From: Pedobacter panaciterrae
GTDB taxonomy: Bacteria > Bacteroidota > Bacteroidia > Sphingobacteriales > Sphingobacteriaceae
Direction: 5' to 3'
NCBI RefSeq assembly: GCF_001636695.1
Contig: NZ_LGEL01000037.1
Location: 1 to 48,274, forward strand
DNA length: 48,274 nucleotides
Shown: piece by piece, positions 27,529-36,908 of the stretch
Position numbering within the stretch: the first letter of the stretch is position 1
Layout of the letters: each line of letters opens with the position of its first letter
Position numbers and translations under genes: made by a program
The notes under the pieces: generated by a model
Seen by the model: the letters and a program-made list of their open reading frames with translations, nothing else
What the model was told of the DNA's origin: nothing
The model's database searches: none

Positions 27529-29046
27529 ATGAAACGTACTATAATTTTATTCTCAGCTTGTTTAATAGGTTTTACTTCATGTAAAAGAACAGCAGAACCT
27601 AATGTTTACAGCTCTTTAACGGATGTTAATGCTTTTGAATCAAATGCAGATGCTATTGCCGCAGTTAATGGAATCTATGCAAGGTTGAAACAGCCTAGTG
27701 GTGTCAGCGACTCTTATCAATACTATGCTGGCTTTCAAATGGCTATTACTGACTTCACAACAGACATCGGTCACTCCTTTCAATCAGGTGACATCTCACA
27801 GCTCTCTGATGCCCAGTGGTCTAACAATAACAAATACATCAATTTTGCTTATCAGCATCAATACAAATTAATTGCTGATGCAAACAATGCGTTAAATAAC
27901 ATACCCAATATTAAAACACTTACCGAAGCGCAAACAAACCAATATTTTGCAGAAATTAAATTCCTGAGGGCATTAGCTTACATTGATTTAACTGATGAAT
28001 TTGGCCCGGTTGTTCTTGTTACAGAGGTAGAGATGAAAAATCCAAACTATACCGCTAAAATACCTCCAGCCAGCCTGGAAACTATCAATGCTTTCTTAGT
28101 TAAGGATCTGGAATCAGCAGCAACAAACCTGCCTGTTAATTACGAAGGAAAAGCAATTTACCCAACCAATGACGTCGGTCGTGCAACTAAAGGTGCAGCC
28201 CTTTCTTTGCTTACCAAGCTATATATGCGCGAGCATCAATGGCAAAAAGCTTTAGAAACCATTCAAAAGATAGAAGACTTACATCAATATGAGTTATACC
28301 CTACTTATGCTGGTCTTTTTGCTGAAAGCAATAAATGGTGCAAAGAATCCATTTTCAGTGCACTTGCCGATGCATTAAATGATGCAACTGAACTGATGAA
28401 CCACTTTGGCCCATTAAATAACCCCGTTGTAACAGATCGCTGGCAATACTATGCAGTTAGCTGGAGCTTCTGGAACTCATATGCACCAAATGATGAGCGT
28501 CGCGAAATGTTCTTTTATTCCTATAAAGGAACCGATGGCCTACAATATATGCAGGCACCTGCCGGACAAACTACACCTCCGGAAGGTAAATATTATCTAC
28601 CAGACGTTGCTTCTAAAAAGTATGCAGATCCAGCTGGTTCTAAAACGTACTATGATGGCCATGGTATTCCAATTCTTCGCTATGCGGATATAGTGCTTTG
28701 TAAAGCAGAAGCATTAAACGAAGTAAATGGGCCTACCAAAGCCAGTATTGATTTGATCAACTCTGTAAAAGCACGTTCAAAAGCTACTTTACTAGCAGAC
28801 GCAACTACTTATACTAAAGATAGCCTTCGTGATAAAATCTTACAGGAACGCGGATGGGAATTCTTCTTTGAGTGCAAACGCAGACCAGATTTAATCCGTA
28901 TGGGTAAATACCAGGAAATAGTTAATGCTTATCTAAAATCTATAGGTAAACCAGCGGCAATTGATATCGCTAAACACAAATATTTCCCTTACCCTCAAAC
29001 TCAGGTTGATTTAAATCCGAACCTGAACAACTCAGGAAGACTTTAA
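27529..29046 (+). CDS. SusD/RagB-family lipoprotein, pair 1 (mirror copy)
   Basis: Identical mirror of 19229-20746. Confidence 0.94.
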   Translation: MKRTIILFSACLIGFTSCKRTAEPNVYSSLTDVNAFESNADAIAAVNGIYARLKQPSGVSDSYQYYAGFQMAITDFTTDIGHSFQSGDISQLSDAQWSNNNKYINFAYQHQYKLIADANNALNNIPNIKTLTEAQTNQYFAEIKFLRALAYIDLTDEFGPVVLVTEVEMKNPNYTAKIPPASLETINAFLVKDLESAATNLPVNYEGKAIYPTNDVGRATKGAALSLLTKLYMREHQWQKALETIQKIEDLHQYELYPTYAGLFAESNKWCKESIFSALADALNDATELMNHFGPLNNPVVTDRWQYYAVSWSFWNSYAPNDERREMFFYSYKGTDGLQYMQAPAGQTTPPEGKYYLPDVASKKYADPAGSKTYYDGHGIPILRYADIVLCKAEALNEVNGPTKASIDLINSVKARSKATLLADATTYTKDSLRDKILQERGWEFFFECKRRPDLIRMGKYQEIVNAYLKSIGKPAAIDIAKHKYFPYPQTQVDLNPNLNNSGRL

Positions 29047-29064
29047 TAATTAATATATTTAATC

Positions 29065-29096
29065 GGGATACAGTACTATAAATGGTATTGTATCCC
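29065..29096 (+). other. Intergenic hairpin (mirror copy)
   Basis: Mirror of 19179-19210. Confidence 0.6.
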
Positions 29097-29114
29097 TCAA
29101 TTAAAACTATCCGT

Positions 29115-30515
29115 ATGTTATTCGTAAAGAAGGTGATTCCTGTATTCTTCTTATTCCTGCTAAGCGCCTGTTCCAACCAGTGCGAGCAGCAAATCGTAGA
29201 GATAAAACTCAGTGCTCCGGATAGAAACAGCTTAAAAATACATGCAGATATCGAGCTTGAAAAACCTTTAAATGCCTCAATTGAATACTGGATTAAAGGA
29301 AAGGAAAAACAAATATCAAGAACGCCCGTTTCGGTAAATAAAAAACATCACCGTATAGTGATGACCAATTTAAAACCCAGGCAAGAATACCAGTACCGTG
29401 TAATCACACAAGCCAATAAATGCGAAGCTAAAAGCAAAGCATACGATTTTAAGACTCAGGATTTCCCTATGTGGATACAAGACTTTTTTAAAGTCTACGC
29501 TCCTGATCCTAAAGTAATTCCTACTTCTTTTAAAGAGGGCTACATGCTTATTTACAGAAGAGAAGTACCAGGCATCATTTTTATAATAGATGCTAAAGGA
29601 GCAATAAGATGGTACCATCAGGTAGATGGAACCGGCTTTAAAACTACACACTTTACGCAAAACAAAACCTTGCTTTCTATACTTGGCAATGAGGAATACC
29701 CAACCAGTTATGGTAACGAAATACTGGAAGTTTCTTTAAATGGCGATACCCTGCTTCACCTCAAAAAAGGCGAAAAAGACTTTAGGCAAACCATTCATCA
29801 TGAGATCATATTAAACAAGCAAAATCAGGTAGTTACCTTATGTGTTGAACAAAAAATAATGGATCTGAGTAAATATGGCGGCAGTAAGCAAGATACCGTT
29901 AAAAGTGATGGTATTTTAGTACTTGATAGGAATGGCAAAAAAGTATGGAGCTGGAAAGTATTCGACGAACTTGATCCCCTAAAAGACAAGAACTTGATTA
30001 GAGATAAGAAAGACTGGATGCATGCAAACAGCTTAAACTTTGATAAGGATGGCAATTACATCATCTCTTTCTATAACAACGGGCAAATCTGGAAAATAGA
30101 TGCGAAAACAGGTAAAGTGATCTGGAAATTCGGTAAGGGTGGAGACTTTAAAATGCCTGAAGGCAGCACTTTTGACCAAGGCCATTCCGTTCACATGAAC
30201 AATCAGGATAATCTGATGCTCTTCGACAACGGAACCAGTAAACAACTGTCGAGGACACTGATATTCAAACTAAATGAAAGCAACAGGACCTCCCAACTGG
30301 TTACCGAAACTAAACTCCCACAGGAAATCTATAACGACCGTATGGGAAGCTCTTACCTGATAGCGGATACTACAATTTTACAATGTACCTCAAAAAGACA
30401 TACTGTAGTACTTACCAACTTTAAAGGGACTTTCCTTTGGATGTTAAAAAGTAGTATTATGCCTTATCGCGTAGAGTTTATACCTAAAGAAAAGTTAGCA
30501 CCATATATAGAATAA
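29115..30515 (+). CDS. Lipoprotein arylsulfotransferase (mirror copy)
   Basis: Identical mirror of 17760-19160. The longer alternative start is at 29082. Confidence 0.85.
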   Translation: MLFVKKVIPVFFLFLLSACSNQCEQQIVEIKLSAPDRNSLKIHADIELEKPLNASIEYWIKGKEKQISRTPVSVNKKHHRIVMTNLKPRQEYQYRVITQANKCEAKSKAYDFKTQDFPMWIQDFFKVYAPDPKVIPTSFKEGYMLIYRREVPGIIFIIDAKGAIRWYHQVDGTGFKTTHFTQNKTLLSILGNEEYPTSYGNEILEVSLNGDTLLHLKKGEKDFRQTIHHEIILNKQNQVVTLCVEQKIMDLSKYGGSKQDTVKSDGILVLDRNGKKVWSWKVFDELDPLKDKNLIRDKKDWMHANSLNFDKDGNYIISFYNNGQIWKIDAKTGKVIWKFGKGGDFKMPEGSTFDQGHSVHMNNQDNLMLFDNGTSKQLSRTLIFKLNESNRTSQLVTETKLPQEIYNDRMGSSYLIADTTILQCTSKRHTVVLTNFKGTFLWMLKSSIMPYRVEFIPKEKLAPYIE

Positions 30516-30536
30516 CACGGAACAATTATCCGTGTT
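30514..30536 (+). terminator. Terminator between convergent genes (mirror copy)
   Basis: Mirror of 17739-17761, with the T-rich tract following on the plus strand. Confidence 0.7.
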
Positions 30537-31818
30537 TCTTTTTCATGGTCATTTTAGCTTTTTGTCCTATTCCGTAATTGTAATCCTTAGTATTGCTTTC
30601 CTTTTTATCATGAAAAGCGCCACCACCTTTAGGTGCATCTACTGTTTCTTTTACTGTCTTAATTTTTGTAGAGGTTTTAACTACTTTATCAATCACCAAA
30701 TCTTCAGGTAAATCCATAACCGGAATTTTAGCTCCTAACGATTGTTCAATTTTCCTTAAATCCACCAGTTCCATATCAGTAGCAAAAGTAATAGCTACTA
30801 TCTCTTCTGATCCTGATTTTACTACACGGCCCAAAAACAATTCCTTTTGCTCAGGAACTTCGAAATGAAATAAAAATGGAATACCCGACAGGTCTACATT
30901 TGCAGATCCCTCATTAGCTACAATTAAAACTCTCGCTTCACGGATATCCTTAAAATCTTCTATATGATCAAAGCCCTCTTCATCAAAAAACAAAGGATTC
31001 AATACAGAAACCTCACCAGACTTTGGCGAATGTAAACTTTTACCTAGTTTCTGCGCGGTTAATCTCGAATTCACAAAAACTACAACCTTATCAAATACCT
31101 CATCATCACGTAATAACAGATTCAATAAGTTCACCTTTGTTTTAAAATTAGGCACCTGATACAGCAAAAGCTCGTGAGTTATTGCCCTATCCTCTCCAAG
31201 ATCTTCAACCTCTAAAGTTGTAGGAAAATTCATGAACTGATCAATCATCAGGTTCAGTTTATCATGAACTACAGTTGTAAAAATCAAATGCTGAACCTTA
31301 CCGGCACTCCTTGCCAATTCACAAACCGGCAATTGCATACCTTGTTTTACAATTACTTCAGCATCATCAACTATCAGCATCTGTAACCTGTTTAGGTTAA
31401 GGCCAAGTTTTAAATAAACCGCACGTGCTCTGGTAGGCGTAGCAACAACAATATCAATACCATCAAGCAGTTCCTGAATCACTTCATCCATCCCACCTGT
31501 ACCATATAAACCTATAATACGCAGATTACGGTTTTTACTTAAAAGCCTGAACTCTTCAATTACTGTAAGTACCCTTTCCTGATCCGGAACAAGAATCAAC
31601 ACCTTGGGAGCCTCATCAGTACTATATTTTAAACGCATTAAAACTCCAAGCACATAAGTTGTGGTTTTACCACAGCCTTCAGGTCCAACAGCAATAATAT
31701 CTTGTCCGCCAATTATCCTGGACATAGTTTTTGCCTGAATTTCTTTAGCAGATATATATCCGGCATCATTCATTGCTGTTACCAGCGACTTGCTTAGTTT
31801 TAATTTATCTAACGACAC
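30526..31818 (-). CDS. DEAD-box RNA helicase-like protein, degenerate (mirror copy)
   Basis: Identical mirror of 16457-17749, with the GTG start at 31818. Confidence 0.88.
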   Translation of the reverse strand: MSLDKLKLSKSLVTAMNDAGYISAKEIQAKTMSRIIGGQDIIAVGPEGCGKTTTYVLGVLMRLKYSTDEAPKVLILVPDQERVLTVIEEFRLLSKNRNLRIIGLYGTGGMDEVIQELLDGIDIVVATPTRARAVYLKLGLNLNRLQMLIVDDAEVIVKQGMQLPVCELARSAGKVQHLIFTTVVHDKLNLMIDQFMNFPTTLEVEDLGEDRAITHELLLYQVPNFKTKVNLLNLLLRDDEVFDKVVVFVNSRLTAQKLGKSLHSPKSGEVSVLNPLFFDEEGFDHIEDFKDIREARVLIVANEGSANVDLSGIPFLFHFEVPEQKELFLGRVVKSGSEEIVAITFATDMELVDLRKIEQSLGAKIPVMDLPEDLVIDKVVKTSTKIKTVKETVDAPKGGGAFHDKKESNTKDYNYGIGQKAKMTMKKKHG

Positions 31819-31994
31819 AGTTTCCTAATATTAAATTATAATGACGCAAATTTACAGAAATAAAACAACATCGTTATTCATAGAAAACAGAAACCTAATA
31901 CACACTTAACAATTAGTTTAATCTGTAACCTTTAAGTTATAAGCCCAGCCTTTCCACCGCATTAAAATCACAAAACCATAATCCCATTTTCATA

Positions 31995-32022
31995 TTGATT
32001 TTACAGCTCCAATCTAGATTTG
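31995..32022 (+). promoter_or_regulatory. Promoter of susC2 (mirror copy)
   Basis: TTG at 31995-31997 and TAGATTTG at 32015-32022. Mirror of 16253-16280. Confidence 0.6.
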
Positions 32023-32045
32023 CGCTGTAAAAATCAAATTCAAAC

Positions 32046-35000
32046 ATGAAAAGAAAACTACTTTTATTTAGTGTTATCTGCCTCTTTTTCGCTCAGGCAG
32101 CCATAGCACAAAATCTCATTAAAGGAGTCGTAAAAGACACCAAGGGAGTGGGCATACCCGGCGTTAGTGTAAGTGTAGCAAATACAAAAAAGGCTACAGT
32201 TACAGATTTCGACGGGAATTACAGCATTCCGGCAGCTGCCGATGCTACGCTTACTTTTACTTACCTGGGCTATATTTCACAAAGTGCTCCGGTAGCAGGT
32301 AAAACTCAACTGGATGTTACTTTACAAGAAGATTCCAAAACACTTGGCGAGGTGGTAGTAACCGCAATTGGTATTAAGCAACAAAAGAAAAAAATTGGAT
32401 ACGCAACGCAGGAAGTAAAACTTGACGTATTGTCCGAATCAAAAACAATGAATATCGGTAATGCCCTATCCGGACAGGTTGCTGGTTTAACGGTAAATAA
32501 TCCTACAGGGATGTTCCAGGCACCAAGCTTCTCTTTAAGAGGTAAAAACCCACTTATTGTAATAAACGGTGTTCCTGTTGAAACAGACTTTTTTGATGTT
32601 TCCGGTGATGACATTGCCAACATAAACGTACTAAAAGGTACTTCGGCCTCGGCTCTATATGGCTCAAGAGGTAGAAACGGTGCAATATTAATCACCACAA
32701 AAAATGCTGAAAAAGAAGGACTGGAAATCAACATCAATACCAACAACATGGTTACTGCCGGTTTCACTGTATTCCCTAAAACACAAACAGAATACGGAAA
32801 CGGATCTAATGGACAGTACGAATTCTGGGATGGTGAAGATGGTGGTATCTCTGATGGTGATATGATCTGGGGTCCAAAATTTCAACCAGGTGTTAAAATA
32901 GCACAATGGAACAGTCCTATAAGGAATAAACAAACCGGAGAAACTATACAATGGTATGGAAATGTTAAGGGAACTATTTACGATGATAAATCTAAATTCG
33001 AAAGAGTACCTATCGACTGGGTTAGACACGACAACCTAAAAGATTTCCTTAGACCAGGTGTAGTAACCAATAACGATTTTTCAGTTGCTTATAAAGGAGC
33101 TAAAGCACAATTTTATGCTTCTGGTAAATATTCATTTCAAAGAGGTCAGGTGCCAAACACCTCACTTACAACAGGTGGTATAAATTTCAATTCTTCATTT
33201 AACCTTGCAAGCAATCTTCAATTAGACGCTACCCTTTCTTACAACAAAGTCAGTTCACCAAACTACCCACGTTACGGATATGGCCCTAAAAACCACATGT
33301 ATACCATCTTAATATGGATGGGCGACGACGTAAATGGCAAAGATCTTAGAGACCACATGTATGTTCCGGGCATGGAAGGTTACAGACAGGCAAACTATAA
33401 CTACGCCTGGTACAACAACCCATACTTTGCCTCTGAAGAACTTACACAGGCAACAGATAGAAATGTATTAAATGCACAGGCAAAACTTAGATGGCAGGTG
33501 GCGCCTGGATTAAGTCTGCAGGCAAGGGCTTCAGGTCGTGAAAATAAATCGTTTGATAACATGAAAAGCCCTAAATCGTACATGAACTATGGCGATTCAA
33601 GAAATGGCGATTACAAGATGTGGAACAATTCGCAAATGAATGTCGATCTGGATTTCCTGGCCTCATACAACAAAGAGATTTCTAAAGATTTAAACTTCAC
33701 ATTAAATGCAGGTGCCTCTACACTAAACAGAGATAAACAACAAGAATATGCATCAAGTGATGGTTTAATTGTTCCTTACGTATATAGTTTAAACAATACT
33801 CAGGGTCCGGTACAGGCTTCAAATTACCTGGAGCAGAAATCTATCAGAAGTGTATATGGATCTGCAAACTTCGATTTCTTTAACGCTGTTTACTTAAACT
33901 TAAGCGGAAGAAACGATTGGTCATCGGCTCTTGCAAAAGAAAACAGATCGTATTTTTACCCTTCTGCATCCTTAAGTACTATGGTTTCAGATTATATTAA
34001 AATGCCTAAAGCCTTAGACTATGTTAAACTTTATACCTCATGGGCTAAAGTATCGGATGACCTAGATCCATATCGCATCAGCTCAACCTACACAAAAGAT
34101 GTAACTTATGGATCAACACCATCAGTTAACTACCCAGACGGTCTCGTCAACCCTAATATCAAACCAGAACAATCTACCTCATACGAAGTTGGTTTATCTA
34201 CCTCCTTGCTAAAAAAAGTTGGTTTAGAGTTTACTTATTACAATGTAATAGATGAGAACAAGATCATAGATTTAAATACCTCACTGGCTTCAGGTTTTCA
34301 AACACGTAAAGTAAACGGCAACAAGTACAAAACCCAGGGTCTGGAAATAATGGCGAATTATAGCGCTATAAAAAACCAGGACTTTAGCTGGAATATTGCT
34401 GCAAACTGGAGTACTTCTGCAACAAAAATAACTGACATCTATAACAACCAACCTACATTCGGCGATCTGAGAAAAAATGACAGAACAGATAGTTTTTACG
34501 GAGATGTGTGGGAAAAAAGCGCTACCGGAGAGGTAATCTTAGATCCAAATACAGGCCTGCCTAAAAGAGATAACTATAAAGTAAATCTTGGTCACAAAGA
34601 TCCAAGCTGGCGCTTAGGCTTGCAAAACAAATTCATGATAAAAGGATTTGATGTAAACATCGATATTGATGGAGCATGGGGCGGTATTATGCGCTCGGTA
34701 ACTATAGAGAAAATGTGGTGGGGTGGTAAACACCCAAATTCAGTTGAATTCAGAGATGCAGAATATGCTGCCGGAAAACCAATTTATGTACCAGATGGTG
34801 TAGTAATTACTGGCGGAGAACTTAAAAGAGACGTAAACGGAAACGTACTTTCTGATACTCGTACATATAAGAAAAATACAACTGCTGTAAACTGGCAAAC
34901 ATGGAGTCAGATCTATCCATACCAAGCTAGAGTTACTGAAGAAGAAAACAAGAAATTTGCTAACGTTTTTGACCGTTCATTCTTCAAATTAAGAAGAATA

Positions 35001-35189
35001 TCTGTAGGCTATGACCTTGCAAAGGTTATAAAAATGGGTAGTTTAAAATCAGTTCACGTATCTGCGTACAGCTACAACCCTTTGATGTGGAAGAAGATGC
35101 CATTACTAGATCCTGATTATGGTAATGACGATAACCTGCAAGATCCATCTGCAAGATTTATTGGCTTCTCATTAAGCGTAAAACTTTAA
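32046..35189 (+). CDS. SusC/RagA-family TonB-dependent transporter, pair 2 (mirror copy)
   Basis: Identical mirror of 13086-16229. Regulatory domain, plug and barrel are all complete. Confidence 0.95.
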   Translation: MKRKLLLFSVICLFFAQAAIAQNLIKGVVKDTKGVGIPGVSVSVANTKKATVTDFDGNYSIPAAADATLTFTYLGYISQSAPVAGKTQLDVTLQEDSKTLGEVVVTAIGIKQQKKKIGYATQEVKLDVLSESKTMNIGNALSGQVAGLTVNNPTGMFQAPSFSLRGKNPLIVINGVPVETDFFDVSGDDIANINVLKGTSASALYGSRGRNGAILITTKNAEKEGLEININTNNMVTAGFTVFPKTQTEYGNGSNGQYEFWDGEDGGISDGDMIWGPKFQPGVKIAQWNSPIRNKQTGETIQWYGNVKGTIYDDKSKFERVPIDWVRHDNLKDFLRPGVVTNNDFSVAYKGAKAQFYASGKYSFQRGQVPNTSLTTGGINFNSSFNLASNLQLDATLSYNKVSSPNYPRYGYGPKNHMYTILIWMGDDVNGKDLRDHMYVPGMEGYRQANYNYAWYNNPYFASEELTQATDRNVLNAQAKLRWQVAPGLSLQARASGRENKSFDNMKSPKSYMNYGDSRNGDYKMWNNSQMNVDLDFLASYNKEISKDLNFTLNAGASTLNRDKQQEYASSDGLIVPYVYSLNNTQGPVQASNYLEQKSIRSVYGSANFDFFNAVYLNLSGRNDWSSALAKENRSYFYPSASLSTMVSDYIKMPKALDYVKLYTSWAKVSDDLDPYRISSTYTKDVTYGSTPSVNYPDGLVNPNIKPEQSTSYEVGLSTSLLKKVGLEFTYYNVIDENKIIDLNTSLASGFQTRKVNGNKYKTQGLEIMANYSAIKNQDFSWNIAANWSTSATKITDIYNNQPTFGDLRKNDRTDSFYGDVWEKSATGEVILDPNTGLPKRDNYKVNLGHKDPSWRLGLQNKFMIKGFDVNIDIDGAWGGIMRSVTIEKMWWGGKHPNSVEFRDAEYAAGKPIYVPDGVVITGGELKRDVNGNVLSDTRTYKKNTTAVNWQTWSQIYPYQARVTEEENKKFANVFDRSFFKLRRISVGYDLAKVIKMGSLKSVHVSAYSYNPLMWKKMPLLDPDYGNDDNLQDPSARFIGFSLSVKL

Positions 35190-35218
35190 CAGCAATCATC
35201 ACATTTAAAAAAAGAATA

Positions 35219-36709
35219 ATGAAGAAATTAATATATAGTTTAATAGCCGGGGTACTTCTTATGTCGTCATGCAAGGACCAGGATTTGATGAACATAGACC
35301 CTAACAAACCTACCCAAACTCACCCTCAGCTTTTGCTTACCAAAATTGAGTGGGATACCTTCCGTGCGTACAGTGGTACTTCGCCTTTGTATGCTACCCG
35401 TATGCTTGTGCAAACGGACGGAGAAAGTGAAGGCCAGTATTTTAAATGGGGAAGAGGCAGTTTTGACTCCTACTCTTCTCTTAGAAACGTGACCAAGATG
35501 ATAGAAGAAGCCACTCGTATTAACGACAACTCTTACATCGCCTTAGCCAAATTTTTTAGGGCTTACTACTTTTACAACCTAACCCTTACTTTCGGTGATA
35601 TCCCTTACAGTCAGGCACTAAAAGGAGAAGACAAGGCAGGTTACATGCCTCCCGCATACGACAATCAGAAAGCCGTATTTCAAGGCATCCTTAAAGAACT
35701 TGATGAAGCAAATAACATGCTTAAAGGCTTAAACGTAATCATTGCCGGCGATATCATTTATAAAGGTGAGCCAACTAAATGGCGCAGACTGGTTAACTCT
35801 TTCAGGTTAAAAGTGTTAATGACCTTATCAAAAAAAGAAGGCGACAATGACCTGAAAGTTAAAGAAACCTTTGCCCAGATCGTACAAAGCGAGCCTATTT
35901 TAGGCAATACTGAAGCCGATGGTGATGGACAATTAGTATTCTTAGATCAGGAAGGAAACCGCTACCCTGAGTTTAACTCCAGCGGATTCGGATCTGGCAT
36001 GTTCATGGCATCAACCTTTATAGAGCACCTTCAAAACAGGAAAGACCCTCGTTTATTTCTGTATTGTACACAAACAAAAATCGGTAAAGAGGCAGGTAAA
36101 GCAATCAATGACTTTACTTCATACGAAGGCGGAGATCCTGCAGCACCATATGCCGAAACTAGTATAAAAGCCGCAGCCGGTAAAGTATCTAAGGTGAACG
36201 ACCGCTTTCCAAGCAACCCTACAAATGAGCCTTTAGTACTAATGGGATACTCAGAACAAGAGTTCATTATTGCCGAAGGAATTGTGAGAAACTGGATTTC
36301 TGGCGATGCCAACCAACACTACAAAAACGGTGTAAAGGCATCTTTTAAATTCTATCAGACTTATGTTAAAGGCTATGAACCTTATTTAACAGAAGAAAAA
36401 GCGAATGAATACTTAGCATTACCAGTAAACAATTTTGCATTGAGCACCACAACTGCCCAGAAAATGGAGCAGATAATTACTCAAAAGTATTTAAGAACAT
36501 TCTTCCAGTCGGGATGGAGTGCGTTTTACGATAATCTTAGAACAGGATACCCTGAATTCCGTCGCCCTGCTGGCGTTACCATACCTTATCGTTGGATTTA
36601 CCCTCAATCAGAATATGACAACAATAGAGAGAATGTTTCAAAAGCAATTGAAACTCAGTTTGGCGCAGGTAACGATAAAATTAACCAACAAGTTTGGTGG
36701 GTAAAATAA
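35219..36709 (+). CDS. SusD/RagB-family lipoprotein, pair 2 (mirror copy)
   Basis: Identical mirror of 11566-13056, with lipidated Cys18. Confidence 0.93.
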   Translation: MKKLIYSLIAGVLLMSSCKDQDLMNIDPNKPTQTHPQLLLTKIEWDTFRAYSGTSPLYATRMLVQTDGESEGQYFKWGRGSFDSYSSLRNVTKMIEEATRINDNSYIALAKFFRAYYFYNLTLTFGDIPYSQALKGEDKAGYMPPAYDNQKAVFQGILKELDEANNMLKGLNVIIAGDIIYKGEPTKWRRLVNSFRLKVLMTLSKKEGDNDLKVKETFAQIVQSEPILGNTEADGDGQLVFLDQEGNRYPEFNSSGFGSGMFMASTFIEHLQNRKDPRLFLYCTQTKIGKEAGKAINDFTSYEGGDPAAPYAETSIKAAAGKVSKVNDRFPSNPTNEPLVLMGYSEQEFIIAEGIVRNWISGDANQHYKNGVKASFKFYQTYVKGYEPYLTEEKANEYLALPVNNFALSTTTAQKMEQIITQKYLRTFFQSGWSAFYDNLRTGYPEFRRPAGVTIPYRWIYPQSEYDNNRENVSKAIETQFGAGNDKINQQVWWVK

Positions 36710-36758
36710 GGTAAATGAAACAAGCGAAATAAGTATAGAATTTATATTTTTATACGGT

Positions 36759-36829
36759 CGTCATCTCGACGATAGGAGAGATCCCTTGGTTATGCCAATC
36801 AAGAGATCTCTCCTATCGTCGAGATGACG
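36759..36829. repeat. REPIN-like hairpin copy B (mirror)
   Basis: Mirror of 11446-11516. Not an independent insertion. Confidence 0.9.
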
Positions 36830-36908
36830 ATTGCTTTAAAAGGATCGCTTTAAAAGGACAACTTTATGAAACAGCCTTAAAAGACAACCTTAGAAACCAC
36901 CGTATTAG